Shown: in pieces, positions 22,766 to 33,418 of the stretch
Layout of the letters: every line of letters starts with the position of its first letter
How positions within the stretch are numbered: the stretch's first letter is position 1
Source: Lasioglossum baleicum
Lineage: Eukaryota > Arthropoda > Insecta > Hymenoptera > Halictidae
DNA: 64,000 bases
Direction: 5' to 3'
Assembly (NCBI RefSeq): GCF_051020765.1
Contig: NC_134935.1
Location: 14,323,579-14,387,578 of the forward strand
Position numbers and translations under genes: made by a program
The notes under the pieces: model-generated
Databases searched by the model: none
What the model was told of the DNA's origin: nothing
What the model saw: only the letters and a program-made list of their open reading frames with translations

Positions 22766-24474
22766 ACCCTAAATTAAGTAATAATCTATTTGTCTCGTTT
22801 CTCCAGGATCATCTTCAGTTCACCGGATCAGAACAATTTCCAATTTTTTTTTAATCTACAAACGAACACCAACTTAAGTGACGCAAATAAAAATCGTTGA
22901 ATGAGGAGAAAAGGAAATTAGCGAGACGGATCTTTTTAATTAACTATGACTCAGGAGAAGAAGTAGCAGCGGCGCCAGGCTGTGTAAGAGCGATTCAGGT
23001 GTCCGTTATTGTTGCTAATTGCGCGTTAAGGTGAATGTAACGCGCGTTAAACGTGTCCATAAATTTGCCCCCTTAAATTCTCAGCCGGCTGCGTTTCGAG
23101 GGTACGGCCACGGGCGGCCGTAATTCACGGGATGAATAATTTCATTTAATATTCGAGTGCAGCAATAGCAGAGGGAAACTGATTCACGAGTTCGTCGATA
23201 GATCCTGCCTTTGGAGATTGATTTCTATAGGGGAATTAAATCGGATGGAAACGGTATTTCTCCCGTGTCCCGTTAATGGAAACGACAACGTTTAGGAAGA
23301 CTGTTGAAAGGGGAAGATTACGTCCTCGATGTTATCACTCAAAATAGGAGCAAAAAGAACGTGAACGGTAGAGGAGAGCTATTCTCTGCCTGCTTCAATA
23401 AATAAACGCACGTGGTATTTTTTATGAACGTGCATTTTCTCATAGGGTAGTTTAGATAGTAGATTAATTGTTTGAATATTTTAACTGTCACGCTATTTGT
23501 CTGACAGAACGCTGTCTTATTCTACTGATTTCTTTTAACCCGATCAATATTTCTAGACATTGTTCTTTACTGAACGTCCGACCATGTACAGCCTTATTCT
23601 ACTTTCGTCGCAATTTGACTGACAATAGTTTCTAGCCTTGTTTCATTAGAAATTAAAATTACTAGCACACAAATAACCAATCCTGTTTCAACGTTTTCAA
23701 CATCTGCTCAGATTTGTAGACCCGAACGGATTTCAAAGACGGCCCCATTCAAGCTACTTGTTTAATTAATCGCGCCGATCAGAGAGAGACGTCGATCGGA
23801 ACTAGTAGATTACTCTGGACCTTCGATTCGGAGTTTCGTCGAAGACGAAGAGCTACAGGGGAACCTCGACGGAGTCACGAGTTCCTCGGCGAAAGCCGAA
23901 AGTAGGTTCACGACCGCACGAAACCCATTACGGCCGTATTTCATCTCGCCGCGCGATAAGGCTAATCACCGAGAAGGATTCGCATGACGGTCGGCCCTTT
24001 TCTAATCGGTTATCTAAGTAATTGGCCGGGAAATTAGTCGCTTGACTTCGAGCATAATTTAACCTCGGTTGTACGCAGCGGGATGCAGTTGACCGCCACG
24101 TGTGGTCGATGCTTGCGTGGTTCTGAAAGTGCATGCTCCGTGGTGCTCTCTGTTCAGTTTTAAAATACTAATGCTTGTTCCGTAATTGAAGATATCATTT
24201 TTCCATTATGATATGAAAATATATGAAATGTATACATAAAAATATTTTGGTTAAACCCCATTCACTTCAAATTAGGCCATTTCTTAATCGTGTGGCTAGG
24301 TTGAAAAAAGTACAACAGTGCTTTTAAATGGTCTAAATATTTTTAGTTTTGCAGTTGGATGTGCTCGATATTTATTTTAATCATGACTCATGTGAATAAT
24401 TGCGGGACACTAAAATACGGTACATAATTAAGTCTGAATAATTTTCATTAAGTATGTTTACCAAGGAAACAATA
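22766..24474. other. Unique segment
   Basis: Mixed composition with CpG-rich stretches at 22960-23160 and 23760-24130. A pyrimidine tract plus CTCCAG near 22806 looks like a splice acceptor, but no donor follows at a sensible distance. Weak CTACTTGTCTGAC-like phrases lie at 23487-23620. Confidence 0.4.
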
Positions 24475-24476
24475 TA

Positions 24477-25043
24477 CAGAGTGAGTCATCTAACGTTGCC
24501 ACCTCAAATATCTTTGTTGTTTTTAAAGATACGTCAAATATCTGAAGGACGAAGTTGAATGGTAAAATGGGGCTCATACGATACCAAAAAATTTTTGTTT
24601 TCATGTAATCTTTTTAGAGATATGAAGGTCACCTTCATTTTTTTAAATAGAATGAGTTATTTCAATTTTAAATAATTCCAAAACACCATTACTGTCATAC
24701 CAAGACGTTACACTAGTAAATAAACGCTAATGTGTTAGTACGACAGTAATGGTGTTTTGGAATTATTTAAATTGAAATATCTCCTGAACTATACTAACAA
24801 TTCGACATACATAGGTTAGTACTTTTTTATAACGAATATCCAGCTGCATCGATTGATGTATGAAAAAGTGCCTCATTCCATTTAAAAAAATGAAGGTGAC
24901 CCTTCATATATTCATAAAAACAAAAATTTTTTGGTACCGTATGAGCCCCATTTTGCCATTCAACTTTGTCCTTCAGACATTAGACGTATCTTTAAAAACA
25001 ACAAAGATATTTTGAGGTGGCAACGTTAGGTGACTAAACCCTG
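24477..25043. mobile_element. Long-inverted-repeat MITE, full-length copy
   Basis: The left end CAGAGTGAGTCATCTAACGT, followed by TGCCACCTCAAATATC, is mirrored at the right, where the end is GGTGACTAAACCCTG. TA lies on both sides (24475-24476 and 25044-25045). Arms of about 165 bp share ATCTTTGTTGTTTTTAAAGA, CTGAAGGACGAAGTTGAATG and ATGAAGGT(C)ACCTTCAT. A second inverted repeat at the centre is built on AATAATTCCAAAACACCATT. No coding content. A truncated copy lies at 11940. Confidence 0.9.
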
Positions 25044-25045
25044 TA

Positions 25046-26007
25046 TGCTTAAATAAGTAATGTATTCCTTATGTTTTTCAACGGTCAAGCATTCCCAGAG
25101 CTGTGACCATGCGGCCAGTTATTTTCCGAGGCCCCTCTGACCCCATCGATCACTTACATAACCGATTGGATCAGCCCATTAGCCCTCATCTCGCGTGCAT
25201 GCCTCCGCAGATGAGAGTCTATAGTCAACGACACGCTATCAACGTCTGGTTACGTAACCGTTGCGTCGGCCGGACTTTCGTGAAATCTGAAACGGGTTCC
25301 GGCCATGTGTCCCATGTTCCCCGTTACGAAATTACTATTCCGTGACTCCGAAACTCGACATTAAGCTCGTGTATGAACCCCCGGAGAGAGATCGGACCGT
25401 CGCCGACCTCCGAGACCAGCTCGTCGAATTTATTACACTTGAAGGACGACGAACCGGCTGCGCTCGTACGTTTGACGTCGTCCTTACGTTGCGTTTAATA
25501 CGGACAGATTAATATCGTGTATCATCCATGGGGGTGAGCCATAGCCATTAAGAGGAGGTCACGTGCCATGGTGAAATTTTCAGACACGGCTGCTAGCAAC
25601 AATTTATGTGACCGATCGCTTAGATTATCCTCCTGACTCCTGAAACACTGGCGGAAAGGCCAGGAGCTAACGAGTATTTACGATGGAAAAACGTGTTCCC
25701 GTTTATGGGGAGGGTGGATAATGGATAACCCGATGGAATGGGGGACACGTTGATGCAGGACATGCCACTTTAGTTAACCCTTGCGGAGCTTTTATTCTGG
25801 TCGCCATCGTGCAATGTGGAACATTTGTCATTGGCCAGATACCAATCTTTACGGCTTCCTAATTCTGTCATATGGTCGTCTTTATTGATCTGATGTGGGA
25901 GAAATATTGCTTTTGCGGAGGGACGAGTAGTGGACTGTGATTTATTGACAGTATGGTGCAATGGCAGCAGTGGAAGTATTGTTTATAGTCAACGGAATAA
26001 GATTAGT
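25046..26007. other. Unique segment, no feature seen
   Basis: CpG-rich at 25100-25480. The 80-codon frame at 25103-25345 has no recognisable domain and lacks splice context. The rest is unique. Confidence 0.4.
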
Positions 26008-26420
26008 GGTCAGACAAGTAGCAGAAGATGGTCTCTTTGGCTAAGTAATGGAAAATAATCTTAGTCAGTCAAGTAGCAGAAGACAGGTTTCATCAATCAA
26101 GTGGTATAAGAGAGTATTTTTTCAGGCAAGTAGCGGAAGACAATATTTTACGAGGCGAGTAGTAGCGCACAATCTTTGTCAGACAAGCAGTAGATCATTT
26201 TCTTCTGACATATTGTGTCTCACAAGTATAGTAGAAGACATACCAGGCAAGTAGTAGGAGGCAATATTTTTCATAATAATAATTGGGGACTGTATCGAAT
26301 CGGACGTAAATATAGAAGTAGACTGTCTTGACTCAGACAAGTAGCAGAAGACAATCTTGTGAAAGACAGCGAGTAGAAAGCAGTCCTATGGAAAAACAAG
26401 TGGTAGAAGAATGTCTAAAT
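26008..26420 (-). repeat. CTACTTGTCTGA minisatellite, inverted block
   Basis: At least ten units read GACAAGTAGCAGAAGA, GTCAAGTAGCAGAAGACAG, GGCAAGTAGCGGAAGACAAT, GGCGAGTAGTAGCGCACAAT, GACAAGCAGTAG, CACAAGTATAGTAGAAGAC, GGCAAGTAGTAGGAGGCAAT, GACAAGTAGCAGAAGACAAT and so on. Spacing is near 28-30 bp with a few larger gaps. This is the reverse complement of the motif at 18257-19350. The 68-codon plus-strand frame here is a by-product of the repeat. Confidence 0.85.
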
Positions 26421-27745
26421 TATAGCTGGTTGTGAAAAACATTTCCAATAAAACTTACTCGGTATCTTGAGAGACATGTTACGGTGGTCACGGATGTTCT
26501 GTAGGTGGACGTACTTTCGGTCCAGCTAAGCTAACATTTGGACATCGCTGAATGACCTTGGAAGAAAAAGAGTGTTAGGCTCACCTAAATAAAAACATAC
26601 AGATCCGTATTAGCACGTCCACCAAGAGAAGCTTCGCGACCACGTCCATGTCACCCCCAACATCAGACCACTTTTTGTTTGAAGTATTTTTTATCAGCTA
26701 CAGTATGAGAAACAATTGCGAAACTTTAACTGGGACACCCTGTACAATTAATTAACATGAAATGAAAATCAGCCATGTTTAAAGTGTCATCGCGAGATGC
26801 AACACGCATCTACTTGTGTGAAGCACGCGACGCGACGGTTAGCGAAGTGTCCTGTGAGGTATGGCGCTAGTAGTATGAGTCGTTGTACGGCCAGACAAGT
26901 GGTAGTACAGCGCGAGGCGGGCAAGTGGAATACCAACGTGTGACAAGACCAACACGTTTCGGTGAATTTCGGGGGAGAGCGAGTAGCATCAGGCGAGCGG
27001 ATTCGAGCGTGCCGGTAGCGCGAGATCGATACGGGACGGTTGGTTGGACACGCGCCGCGAAATTCTGCACGCGAAAGCCAACGAGAAACGAGAGAGAACC
27101 GCTCCGGGCAGCCCTTGAAGAACGCGGGCAACGCATTGATCCCGCGAAGCGGTCTCTGCCGGTTTTCCCCGCTCTCGTTGCCATCTCCTCGTCAGAGCCC
27201 CTTCCTTGTAAATTAATCTCTATTAATATCTCGGGCACGCTCGGCCCGCGGAATTTCAGTCGCCGCTCGTCAACACGCGCCTCGCTCTACTTATTGAATT
27301 TCCCTCTTTGCTTGAAATTTTTCATTTGCCCCCGTGTTTCATCCCCTCACCTCGCCCCTCCCACCATTGTCCGGCGGAGAGATTAAAGGATTTCGTCGCG
27401 AGCGGAACGTTCCTTTCCGTTGCTGTTTTATGAAATTTCAGAGCGTTTTCTACGTTCACCCCTTCTCCGGCCCTCACACACTCGCGGCTCTTTCTTGGTA
27501 CCGGCGTTCCCAAAACCTTTCTCACGCGTCGGAAATTTTAAGGGAACATCTTGGTTATTCCTTCGGATAAGTTGTTGCAACTAATATCACTAAAATTAGA
27601 AAATTTCTTTTGATATCACGTACAATCTTAAAAAGTGAGTGATATAGTTTAGCAAATGCTGCTTTATATAATTTTTACAATATTCTCTTTGCAGTTATCA
27701 AATTTCATTCTAATGTCGATCTCACGTTTCCTTTTTATTTTCCAG
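26421..27745. other. Unique segment
   Basis: AT-rich to 26780, then strongly CpG-rich to 27520. GGACACCCTGTAC near 26732 could be an orphan MITE end. The 167-codon plus-strand frame at 26883-27386 overlaps long minus-strand frames and has no domain. Phrases such as CCAGACAAGTGGTAGTAC (26892) again resemble the dispersed minisatellite motif. Confidence 0.4.
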
Positions 27746-27824
27746 ATGACAAACCTCTTCTAGAGAAGAAAAGCGATATTTTGATGCAAGAAATTAACCA
27801 ATGTCTTCTGTTTCAAATTTTCAG

Positions 27825-27887
27825 ATTAAATCTCAAAGAGAACGAACCAGGGAATCTGAAGGATCTAGATCTGAAGACTCGATAGAG
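27825..27887 (+). CDS. Candidate 63-bp cassette exon
   Basis: The segment follows a good acceptor (pyrimidine-rich CTGTTTCAAATTTTCAG, ending at 27824) and precedes a strong donor (GAG/GTAAGAAAA from 27888). It is exactly 21 codons and is open only in phase zero; the other two phases hit stops. The peptide starts IKSQRERTRES and ends SEDSIE, charged and Arg/Ser-rich as in disordered linkers. A second acceptor-like site (TTTATTTTCCAG) ends at 27745, but extending the exon to it introduces a stop in this phase. No neighbouring exon is visible, so the host gene is unknown and chance cannot be excluded. Confidence 0.25.
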
Positions 27888-28139
27888 GTAAGAAAATTTC
27901 CTGACTCAACCTCTTAACCGTGAATGACGAGTTAATTCGTCTTTCGTGTTTGCCAGTATTTTTTCACATCCTCCATCAACGAGTAATTCCTCCTCACTTT
28001 ATGATTACATCGTACCTTCATAGGATGTTCTTTCCAGATTAAAGCAATACCTGAATTTAGAATTCACAATCGCACACCTAATAGCGGCCGCATAGTTGGA
28101 ATGGTTCGCCGGGAGTTGCACGGATTAGTTTGCTCCACG
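27888..28139. other. Unique segment, no feature seen
   Basis: Would be intronic if the 63-bp exon is real. No other signal recognised. Confidence 0.3.
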
Positions 28140-28330
28140 AATTTATTGTCGACAGCGGGTAGATTGTCCGAGTCCCTATACTACTTGTGCGGATACCACC
28201 CCTATTCTACTCGCATGACTACGTACTATCCGTTTCTTGTCGTTCGAACAGATACGACCCTCATTCTATTTGTCCGACGACTGAAGGGTCTATTCTACCT
28301 GTCTGAGCAAGAACACTGTACCAATCTACT
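28140..28330 (+). repeat. CTACTTGTCTGA minisatellite block
   Basis: Units include CTATACTACTTGTGCGGAT, CTATTCTACTCGCATGACT, CATTCTATTTGTCCGACG and CTATTCTACCTGTCTGAG, spaced about 28-60 bp. Same orientation as 18257-19350 and heavily diverged. Confidence 0.6.
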
Positions 28331-29010
28331 CTTCAGCCTTTATCTACCTTGAATGGGTCAATGCCAGCCTTACGTTGTTCTTTATTCTGAAAGATTCGTT
28401 ACCCGGCTCGTGGGTCTATAAACCTGGCAAATGGATTCGGAAAATCGTAATGTGAATTTTCCGAGATGGGATCCCTTAGAGATTCATTGTTCTCTTGAAC
28501 CCCATTGTCATAAAATACAAACAATTTTCTCGTGCGTATCCTTCCGGACTCAATATAATATAACCCCTCGCCATACAATATCGTGTCAGACTCGTGATGA
28601 AGATTTTCTACAGAGTTTAATAAATACAGTATTTGATCGATAGAAGTCCCCAACACGGGCCTGCCCAGGGTCATTTAGGGTGCGTTTATACCGAGTTTCC
28701 CGCGGGGAAAAAAATAAATTTCGAGCGGGTTGACGGGCCCGCTGTGCCCCGCTGTGCGTGGCACAAAAAAAGGTCTCTATGGGGTCCACGGCTTCGCGGT
28801 TCGTTTAGGTAAACTACCGATAGCTTCCCTTTAAGGCGGTAGGATACCTTCATATTGTAAGTAGCAAATAACTAGAATCTTACTAGAAAAATTGGGTTTG
28901 CGAATTTTCGCTTTTTGTCCTTATCCGAGCAAACACACCATGTAAAAATTTCATACGGTACACAGTGAGCAATTTGGACGAAATCTGTGTCAAAATGAAA
29001 GAACTACTAA
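28331..29010. other. Unique segment, no feature seen
   Basis: Mixed composition. A pair of short complementary-frame ORFs at 28399-28674 has no recognisable domain. Confidence 0.35.
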
Positions 29011-29014
29011 TGTG

Positions 29015-29295
29015 CTTCTTCAAGGAACTATTAATTTTTAATGCACTACCTTACTATTTTGAATTTCGTATTGAAGGTGCTATTTTAAGGTACACCATAT
29101 TGAATTTCTTTTTTAATGTATCTTCTCTTCAAGGAGCTATTTTCAATTTCATTTTTAATGTACAATTTTAAGGTACTACACTTCGGGTTTTATTTTTAAT
29201 GTACCTCATCGAAGAATTATTTTAAGTCCCATCCTCGATGACCCCTTTTCAAGGTGCTATTTTGAATTCCGTTTATAAGGAACCATTTCGAACTT
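29015..29295. repeat. Degenerate tandem array, about 40-bp unit
   Basis: Units read CTTCAAGGAACTATTAATTT, GAAGGTGCTATTTTAAGGTAC, CTTCAAGGAGCTATTTTCAA, TTTTAAGGTACTACAC, CGAAGAATTATTTTAAG and TTTTCAAGGTGCTATTTTGA. They are interleaved with ATTTTTAATGTAC(C) blocks, roughly 38-45 bp apart. It is AT-rich and highly diverged, and the short plus-strand frame across it is a by-product. Confidence 0.7.
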
Positions 29296-29299
29296 CTCA

Positions 29300-30004
29300 A
29301 ATATTAAATGACTGAAGTACCAAACTCACTTTCGGCCCACCGAAATAGAACAATTCCTCCTAACTCAACCACCGAGCAACAAATTGTCGGGACTTTAATC
29401 TTCCAACGGATGGAGATTCGGGGACGGTTTATCGTGGATCGGACCGCTGTTAAATTAATGAAGTTCCGAGGTGGATCATCCGGGATGCGGTTAGTCAGAA
29501 AAGTCGAAATTCTATATCGGCTTCATCACGCGTGTTTAATGAACCTATGCGCGCCGGTACGGTTCGCGCGTCTCCAATCAGGTTTTTATGAGCGGATTAA
29601 TAGGACGAAGGGATCAGCCGAGGCTCTTCGGTGGAAAATCGAGCGGAGGAATTAGGGAAAGTTTGTTGAGTGGCTCCTCGAGTTACGGGCCCGAAATTTG
29701 CCCGGTGCCTACGGATTTCGGTTCACGGGGAATATTAATAAGCCCCGGACCTGTCGAAAGTCTCGGATATCCTCGAAACTTGGATCTCATGGCGGGCCGT
29801 GCATCAATTGTCCGACTGGAAACACTGTGACACCGTAATCCTTACGAGGTGAGGACAGCCGCGTCAAGCTCGCGAAATTGAAGTTCGCCTAATCTTTAAG
29901 CCCCCGACGACAGCGCATCGAGTATGGTGATTTGCGTTAAGCTTATGCGGTAATCTTGCCATTAGATTTACATGCACTACATAATATTTATGTTTTACTT
30001 ATTA
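29300..30004. other. Unique segment, no feature seen
   Basis: CpG-rich at 29380-29900 with a 115-codon plus-strand frame (29308-29655) overlapped by another in a different phase. No domain was recognised. It ends at the hAT target site. Confidence 0.4.
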
Positions 30005-30107
30005 ATACAATTCAGAGTTGGGCAAAAATTTAATCAACGATTGACGAATAAATTTCTACTTCGATCGTTAATCGCAATTAACAATTTATCTTCTAATTTA
30101 GTCGTTA

Positions 30108-30218
30108 ATTGCGGTTAACGATTAAATCGTTATTAATCGTTAAAATTGCGGTTAACGATTAAATCGTTATTAATCGTTAAAATTGCGGTTAACGATTAAA
30201 TACTTATTAATCGTTAAT
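30108..30218. repeat. 37-bp tandem repeat, three units, inside the hAT MITE
   Basis: ATTGCGGTTAACGATTAAAT starts at 30108, 30145 and 30182, exactly 37 bp apart. The third unit has drifted after AAATACTT. Each unit contains the palindrome-like GGTTAACGATTAA. Confidence 0.9.
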
Positions 30219-30312
30219 TGGGAATAACGATTAAATTTCTACTTTAGTCGTTAATTACGATTAACGATTACATTCCTTTCAATTGGAATCGTCAATTGGA
30301 TAATTGATTAAT

Positions 30313-30375
30313 AGGGGTGTGCGAGATTCCGGTCGGGACGGGAATTTTGCTCGGGATCGAGACGGAATCCCGCAC
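30313..30375. repeat. Nested hairpin fragment of another element
   Basis: GTGCGAGATTCCG (30319-30331) pairs with CGGAATCCCGCAC (30363-30375), 12 of 13 positions. The segment is GC-rich within an AT-rich host and starts AGGGGTGTGC, the style of another hAT-type terminus. It is probably the end of a different element nested inside the MITE. Confidence 0.5.
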
Positions 30376-30618
30376 GATTAATTATTAACTCCTGAAATTT
30401 CGAAATGAAATACGAAACCAAAACTATATGAATACTGAAGAAAAATGTGAACTTATATAGTTTAGGTGTATTGTGTATAATACAAACTCTGTTTACTTGC
30501 TTTTATGATGATTTCTTTTTTTAATCAACGATTGCCGATTACCTTTTTTAATCGTACACGTTAATCAATCAATCTTGATGAAAACTTTAATCGATTAATG
30601 CCCAACACTGATACAATT

Positions 30619-32870
30619 ATACTAATACAATATGCTTAAAAAATGCTCATTTCATTGATAGTCTCACCAAAGAAAATATTATATTCACTTTCTGGGGGTT
30701 GATTCTTGGCACATGATTGTTACTAGTAGACAGTGGATCTTTGTGCAAAATTAAATTTTCTACCTGAATTTCAACAAACTGGAGTGAAATAGATTTGATG
30801 ATCGAGGTTAAAAATAATAAAACAGTATTTTTAGATTTTTCTATTGTCTTTACAGTTCTAAATTGTACTAATTTTTGTAATTTTTCAGATCTGGCCAGTG
30901 AAGTGGTACAAATGGATGTCTAGTCAGATTATTCAAGTGAGAAGTTATGTGAGGACCAAGTAAAATGAATAGACACTAAACTGGACAAGTAGTATAGAAG
31001 AACGTATGTCCAGAAAAGTAGTATAATGGATAATAATGTTTGACGTAAAATAATATGCAGAAAAAGAAATTGCTTTCACGAAATCATTATGGGGTTGTTA
31101 AAAATTATGAGCCCCTCCCAGATTAATATTTCCAGATCTGATTTCAGTAAGGAACTGCGGGAAAGTTTCTGCGTATTGCACGCGTTAATCGTGCTCGGTC
31201 CACTGGGAAATCGGGCAAATTTTGTGAGTACGTTCAACTTTCGGTCGACATCTAGGGCTCGAAAGCTCGACAGCGGTGATAAACCGGAACAGCGTGACAT
31301 CAGCTCCGAGGAAGTCGTGAAATCGACGACGAAACCGCGTTACAACGGCAGGAGATACCGAGTGATTACGTTAAACATGGTGATTCGGCGTTAAGGGACG
31401 CGTCACAAAGCGTGGGACGCGACTGGAATCCGGATTAAAGGAGCAACCGGCTCGATTAATTACAAGGACACGGTGTGCCCGATGCTTTTGGGATAGTTGT
31501 ATTAGCATACATTAGCCCCTTGCTTTTAACCTGATTCCCAAACACACGGGCTCTGATTAAATAACTTGCTTTGTTTCCTTTTCGGCATGGAGTTTCTAAC
31601 TCGCGAAATTAAAGCTGAGGTCGAACATAGCGGAAGTTAGGGGAACGATGCTAAATGCGTACTGGTCACCTAAATTGTGCCCGTAAATGAATTCGTTACC
31701 ATTTATTATACGCAACATCGTACAATACTGCTCTCGTGGCGAGTGGTCGTTCTGTGCTTTGAAAATTGAATTAAAACTGTTCGGGCATGATATATGTGAC
31801 TTTTATCAATTTTATAGTGAACAACGTTATTTAGTCATCTTCAAAAATGTCTTCATTAAGTATTTTTAAATAATTCTTCTGACTTGTCTTATATTTATTC
31901 CGATGTTGAATTGAAAATTTTATTTGACGTCGAAATGTCTCCTAAATGGTACCATTATGCTTTATAAATTGTCCTAGTGCAATTTAAAAGTCTGAACAAA
32001 GTTTTAGGAATTAAGAGAAAATTGTACATTCAACAAAATATCTAGAATATGTAAAAAAACCTGTTGTAACCTGATCCAAACCGAATATTATACATTTTTG
32101 CAACATCATGCCAAATTTTCTCAAGCTGCACAGTATCTGCAATTCGCCCTTATGTGTTTCCATCCGGCCACATTTCGTTCTACTCGTACATTCAGTGTTT
32201 ACTACTCGACTTTCGGGAGCTAACTACTTTCGTCTGGGGAGATTTGTTATTTTTCGCGTCCCATTTAAAGTCTCGCGATTATTTTATTCACTAGAGCGGT
32301 GGAAGGGGAAGCTGGGTAGAAGATACGATGTTCCGCAGGATTCCATTTCCATGCGAAACAGAAGTTCCACGGTATCGAAATTCTCGCAAAGAATATCTCA
32401 AGAAACGAACCCGCGAAGTCGTCGTAAATACGTCGAACAAAGTTCCAGGGGAAATTCGATTTCTACGTTCCCCCGTATCATCCTGGCCGCGAAACCACGT
32501 CCCGGACGCGGGACGTGTATCGAATGCAAAACGAAAAACCGCACGTGTAACCGGGAACGAGAATTTCGCCATTCGTCGACGGAGAAAGACGGGTAGGGAA
32601 AGTATTTAGTCGTGCGGAGGGAACTCGATAATGGAAGTTACTTCAATTGCAGATTTCTGCATAACATCGCTACGAACCCTTGGGAATTCCGAGAATCCTT
32701 CGACACCATTTAGAAACTGTGAGTAAAAGGGAAATTCTCGGCAAACAGAAATTTTAATCCGTGAAAGAAATATTGGAAATATTTCGGAATTTATTCAGTT
32801 TGATTTGTTTTATTGGATTTATTTAGTCCAGCGTATAATATTGCGAGGAAATTTAATTGTTCTATGTGTC
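30619..32870. other. Unique segment with weak minisatellite traces
   Basis: 30915-31035 contains GGACAAGTAGTATAGAAGAAC and CCAGAAAAGTAGTATAATGG, minus-orientation relatives of the dispersed minisatellite. A splice-acceptor-like TTTTTGTAATTTTTCAG near 30890 has no convincing partner. CpG-rich blocks at 31140-31400 and 32280-32600 carry overlapping frames (up to 162 codons) with no recognisable domain. Confidence 0.4.
32537..32583. repeat. First copy of a duplicated CACGTG-containing block
   Basis: An 18-bp string, AACCGCACGTGTAACCGG, occurs here (32537-32554) and again exactly at 33353-33370. In both places it is followed downstream by CCATTC(G/A)TCGAC(G/C)GA. An old segmental duplication or a shared element is likely. 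Confidence 0.5.
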
Positions 32871-32899
32871 AGTCTTCGCTCAGTCTTCACTCAGAACTT

Positions 32900-33007
32900 C
32901 ATCAATCGATTGAATCAATCGCCGATTTTTCAATGATTACTTTTTTAATCGTACACATTAATCAATCAATCTTGATTAAAACTTTAATCGATTAATGCCC
33001 AACTCTG
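32900..33007. mobile_element. Solo right end of the 30-kb hAT MITE family
   Basis: From about 32900 the sequence follows 30520-30610: GCCGATT, TTTTTTAATCGTACAC, TTAATCAATCAATCTTGAT, AAAACTTTAATCGATTAATG, CCCAACTCTG. The left part of the element is missing. No clear octamer duplication is available because the other end is absent. Confidence 0.8.
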
Positions 33008-33010
33008 ATA

Positions 33011-33265
33011 TAAACGCTTTCGCGAACCTCTCATTTGCCTGTTCTTATTCAGTCAAGTAGTATATACCAGTTTCTGGTCAGACACTCAGTCCAAGAAACT
33101 ATCTGACAATTCACAAGTGCAGAAAAATTCGTAGTCTATTGATTAAACTTCATTCTTGTATAAAAATACTTTCACGACCTTCTCATTTCCCTGTCCTTGC
33201 TCAGCCAAGTAGTATAAACCAGTCTATGGTCAGACAGAAAGTCCAAGACAGTATCTGGCGTCTCA
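33011..33265. repeat. 152-bp tandem duplication with minisatellite motif
   Basis: Two copies share CTTTC(G/A)CGA, CTCATTT, CCTGT, CAG(T/C)CAAGTAGTAT, ACCAGT, GGTCAGACA and AGTCCAAGA. The CTTTC block lies at 33017 and 33169, 152 bp apart. GTCAAGTAGTAT and GGTCAGACA are minus-orientation CTACTTGTCTGA motifs. Copy one follows directly after the hAT right end. Confidence 0.75.
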
Positions 33266-33352
33266 AGAAGCGCATTGTCGCTATCGTCGCGACTGTTCCG
33301 CCTCGTTTCGCGTCTAAAACAAGGCTCGGTCATGCATCGGATGGAAACTGGG

Positions 33353-33418
33353 AACCGCACGTGTAACCGGCAGCGAGGAGCGGGATTTGATAGAGTCGGT
33401 GGCCATTCATCGACCGAG
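33353..33418. repeat. Second copy of the CACGTG-containing block
   Basis: Carries the same exact 18 bases as 32537-32554, followed after a longer interval by GCCATTCATCGACCGA. See the entry at 32537. Confidence 0.5.

Larger units (their letters stand above)
30013..30610. mobile_element. hAT MITE with perfect 8-bp target duplication
   Basis: The octamer ATACAATT stands on both sides (30005-30012 and 30611-30618). The ends are CAGAGTTGGGCA and TGCCCAACACTG, an inverted match apart from one position. The interior is built from GTTAA/TTAAC-rich repeats, including three 37-bp tandem units, and includes a short nested segment with its own hairpin (30313-30375). No transposase. The right half (TTAATCGTACACGTTAATCA onward) recurs at 32900-33007. 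Confidence 0.92.

Noticed and set aside
22785..22870. Acceptor-like CTATTTGTCTCGTTTCTCCAG
   Set aside because: No donor follows at a plausible distance and the downstream frame soon runs into a T-rich tract.
26048..26254. Ser-rich 68-codon frame
   Set aside because: It is the translation of the CAAGTAGCAGAAGA minisatellite.
26728..26744. Orphan ACACCCTGTA, like the right end of a CAGGGTG MITE; similar traces near 22106 and 48701
   Set aside because: Only about 10 bases match and no partner end with a TA could be found, so they are not listed as elements.
26883..27386. 167-codon plus-strand open frame
   Set aside because: Two long minus-strand frames cover the same bases; the composition is Arg/Ser-rich as expected from CpG-rich non-coding DNA.
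30877..30945. Acceptor-like TTTTTGTAATTTTTCAG with a GTGAGAAG donor 48 bp on
   Set aside because: The putative exon runs into minisatellite motif sequence, is open in a non-informative way, and the donor is mediocre.
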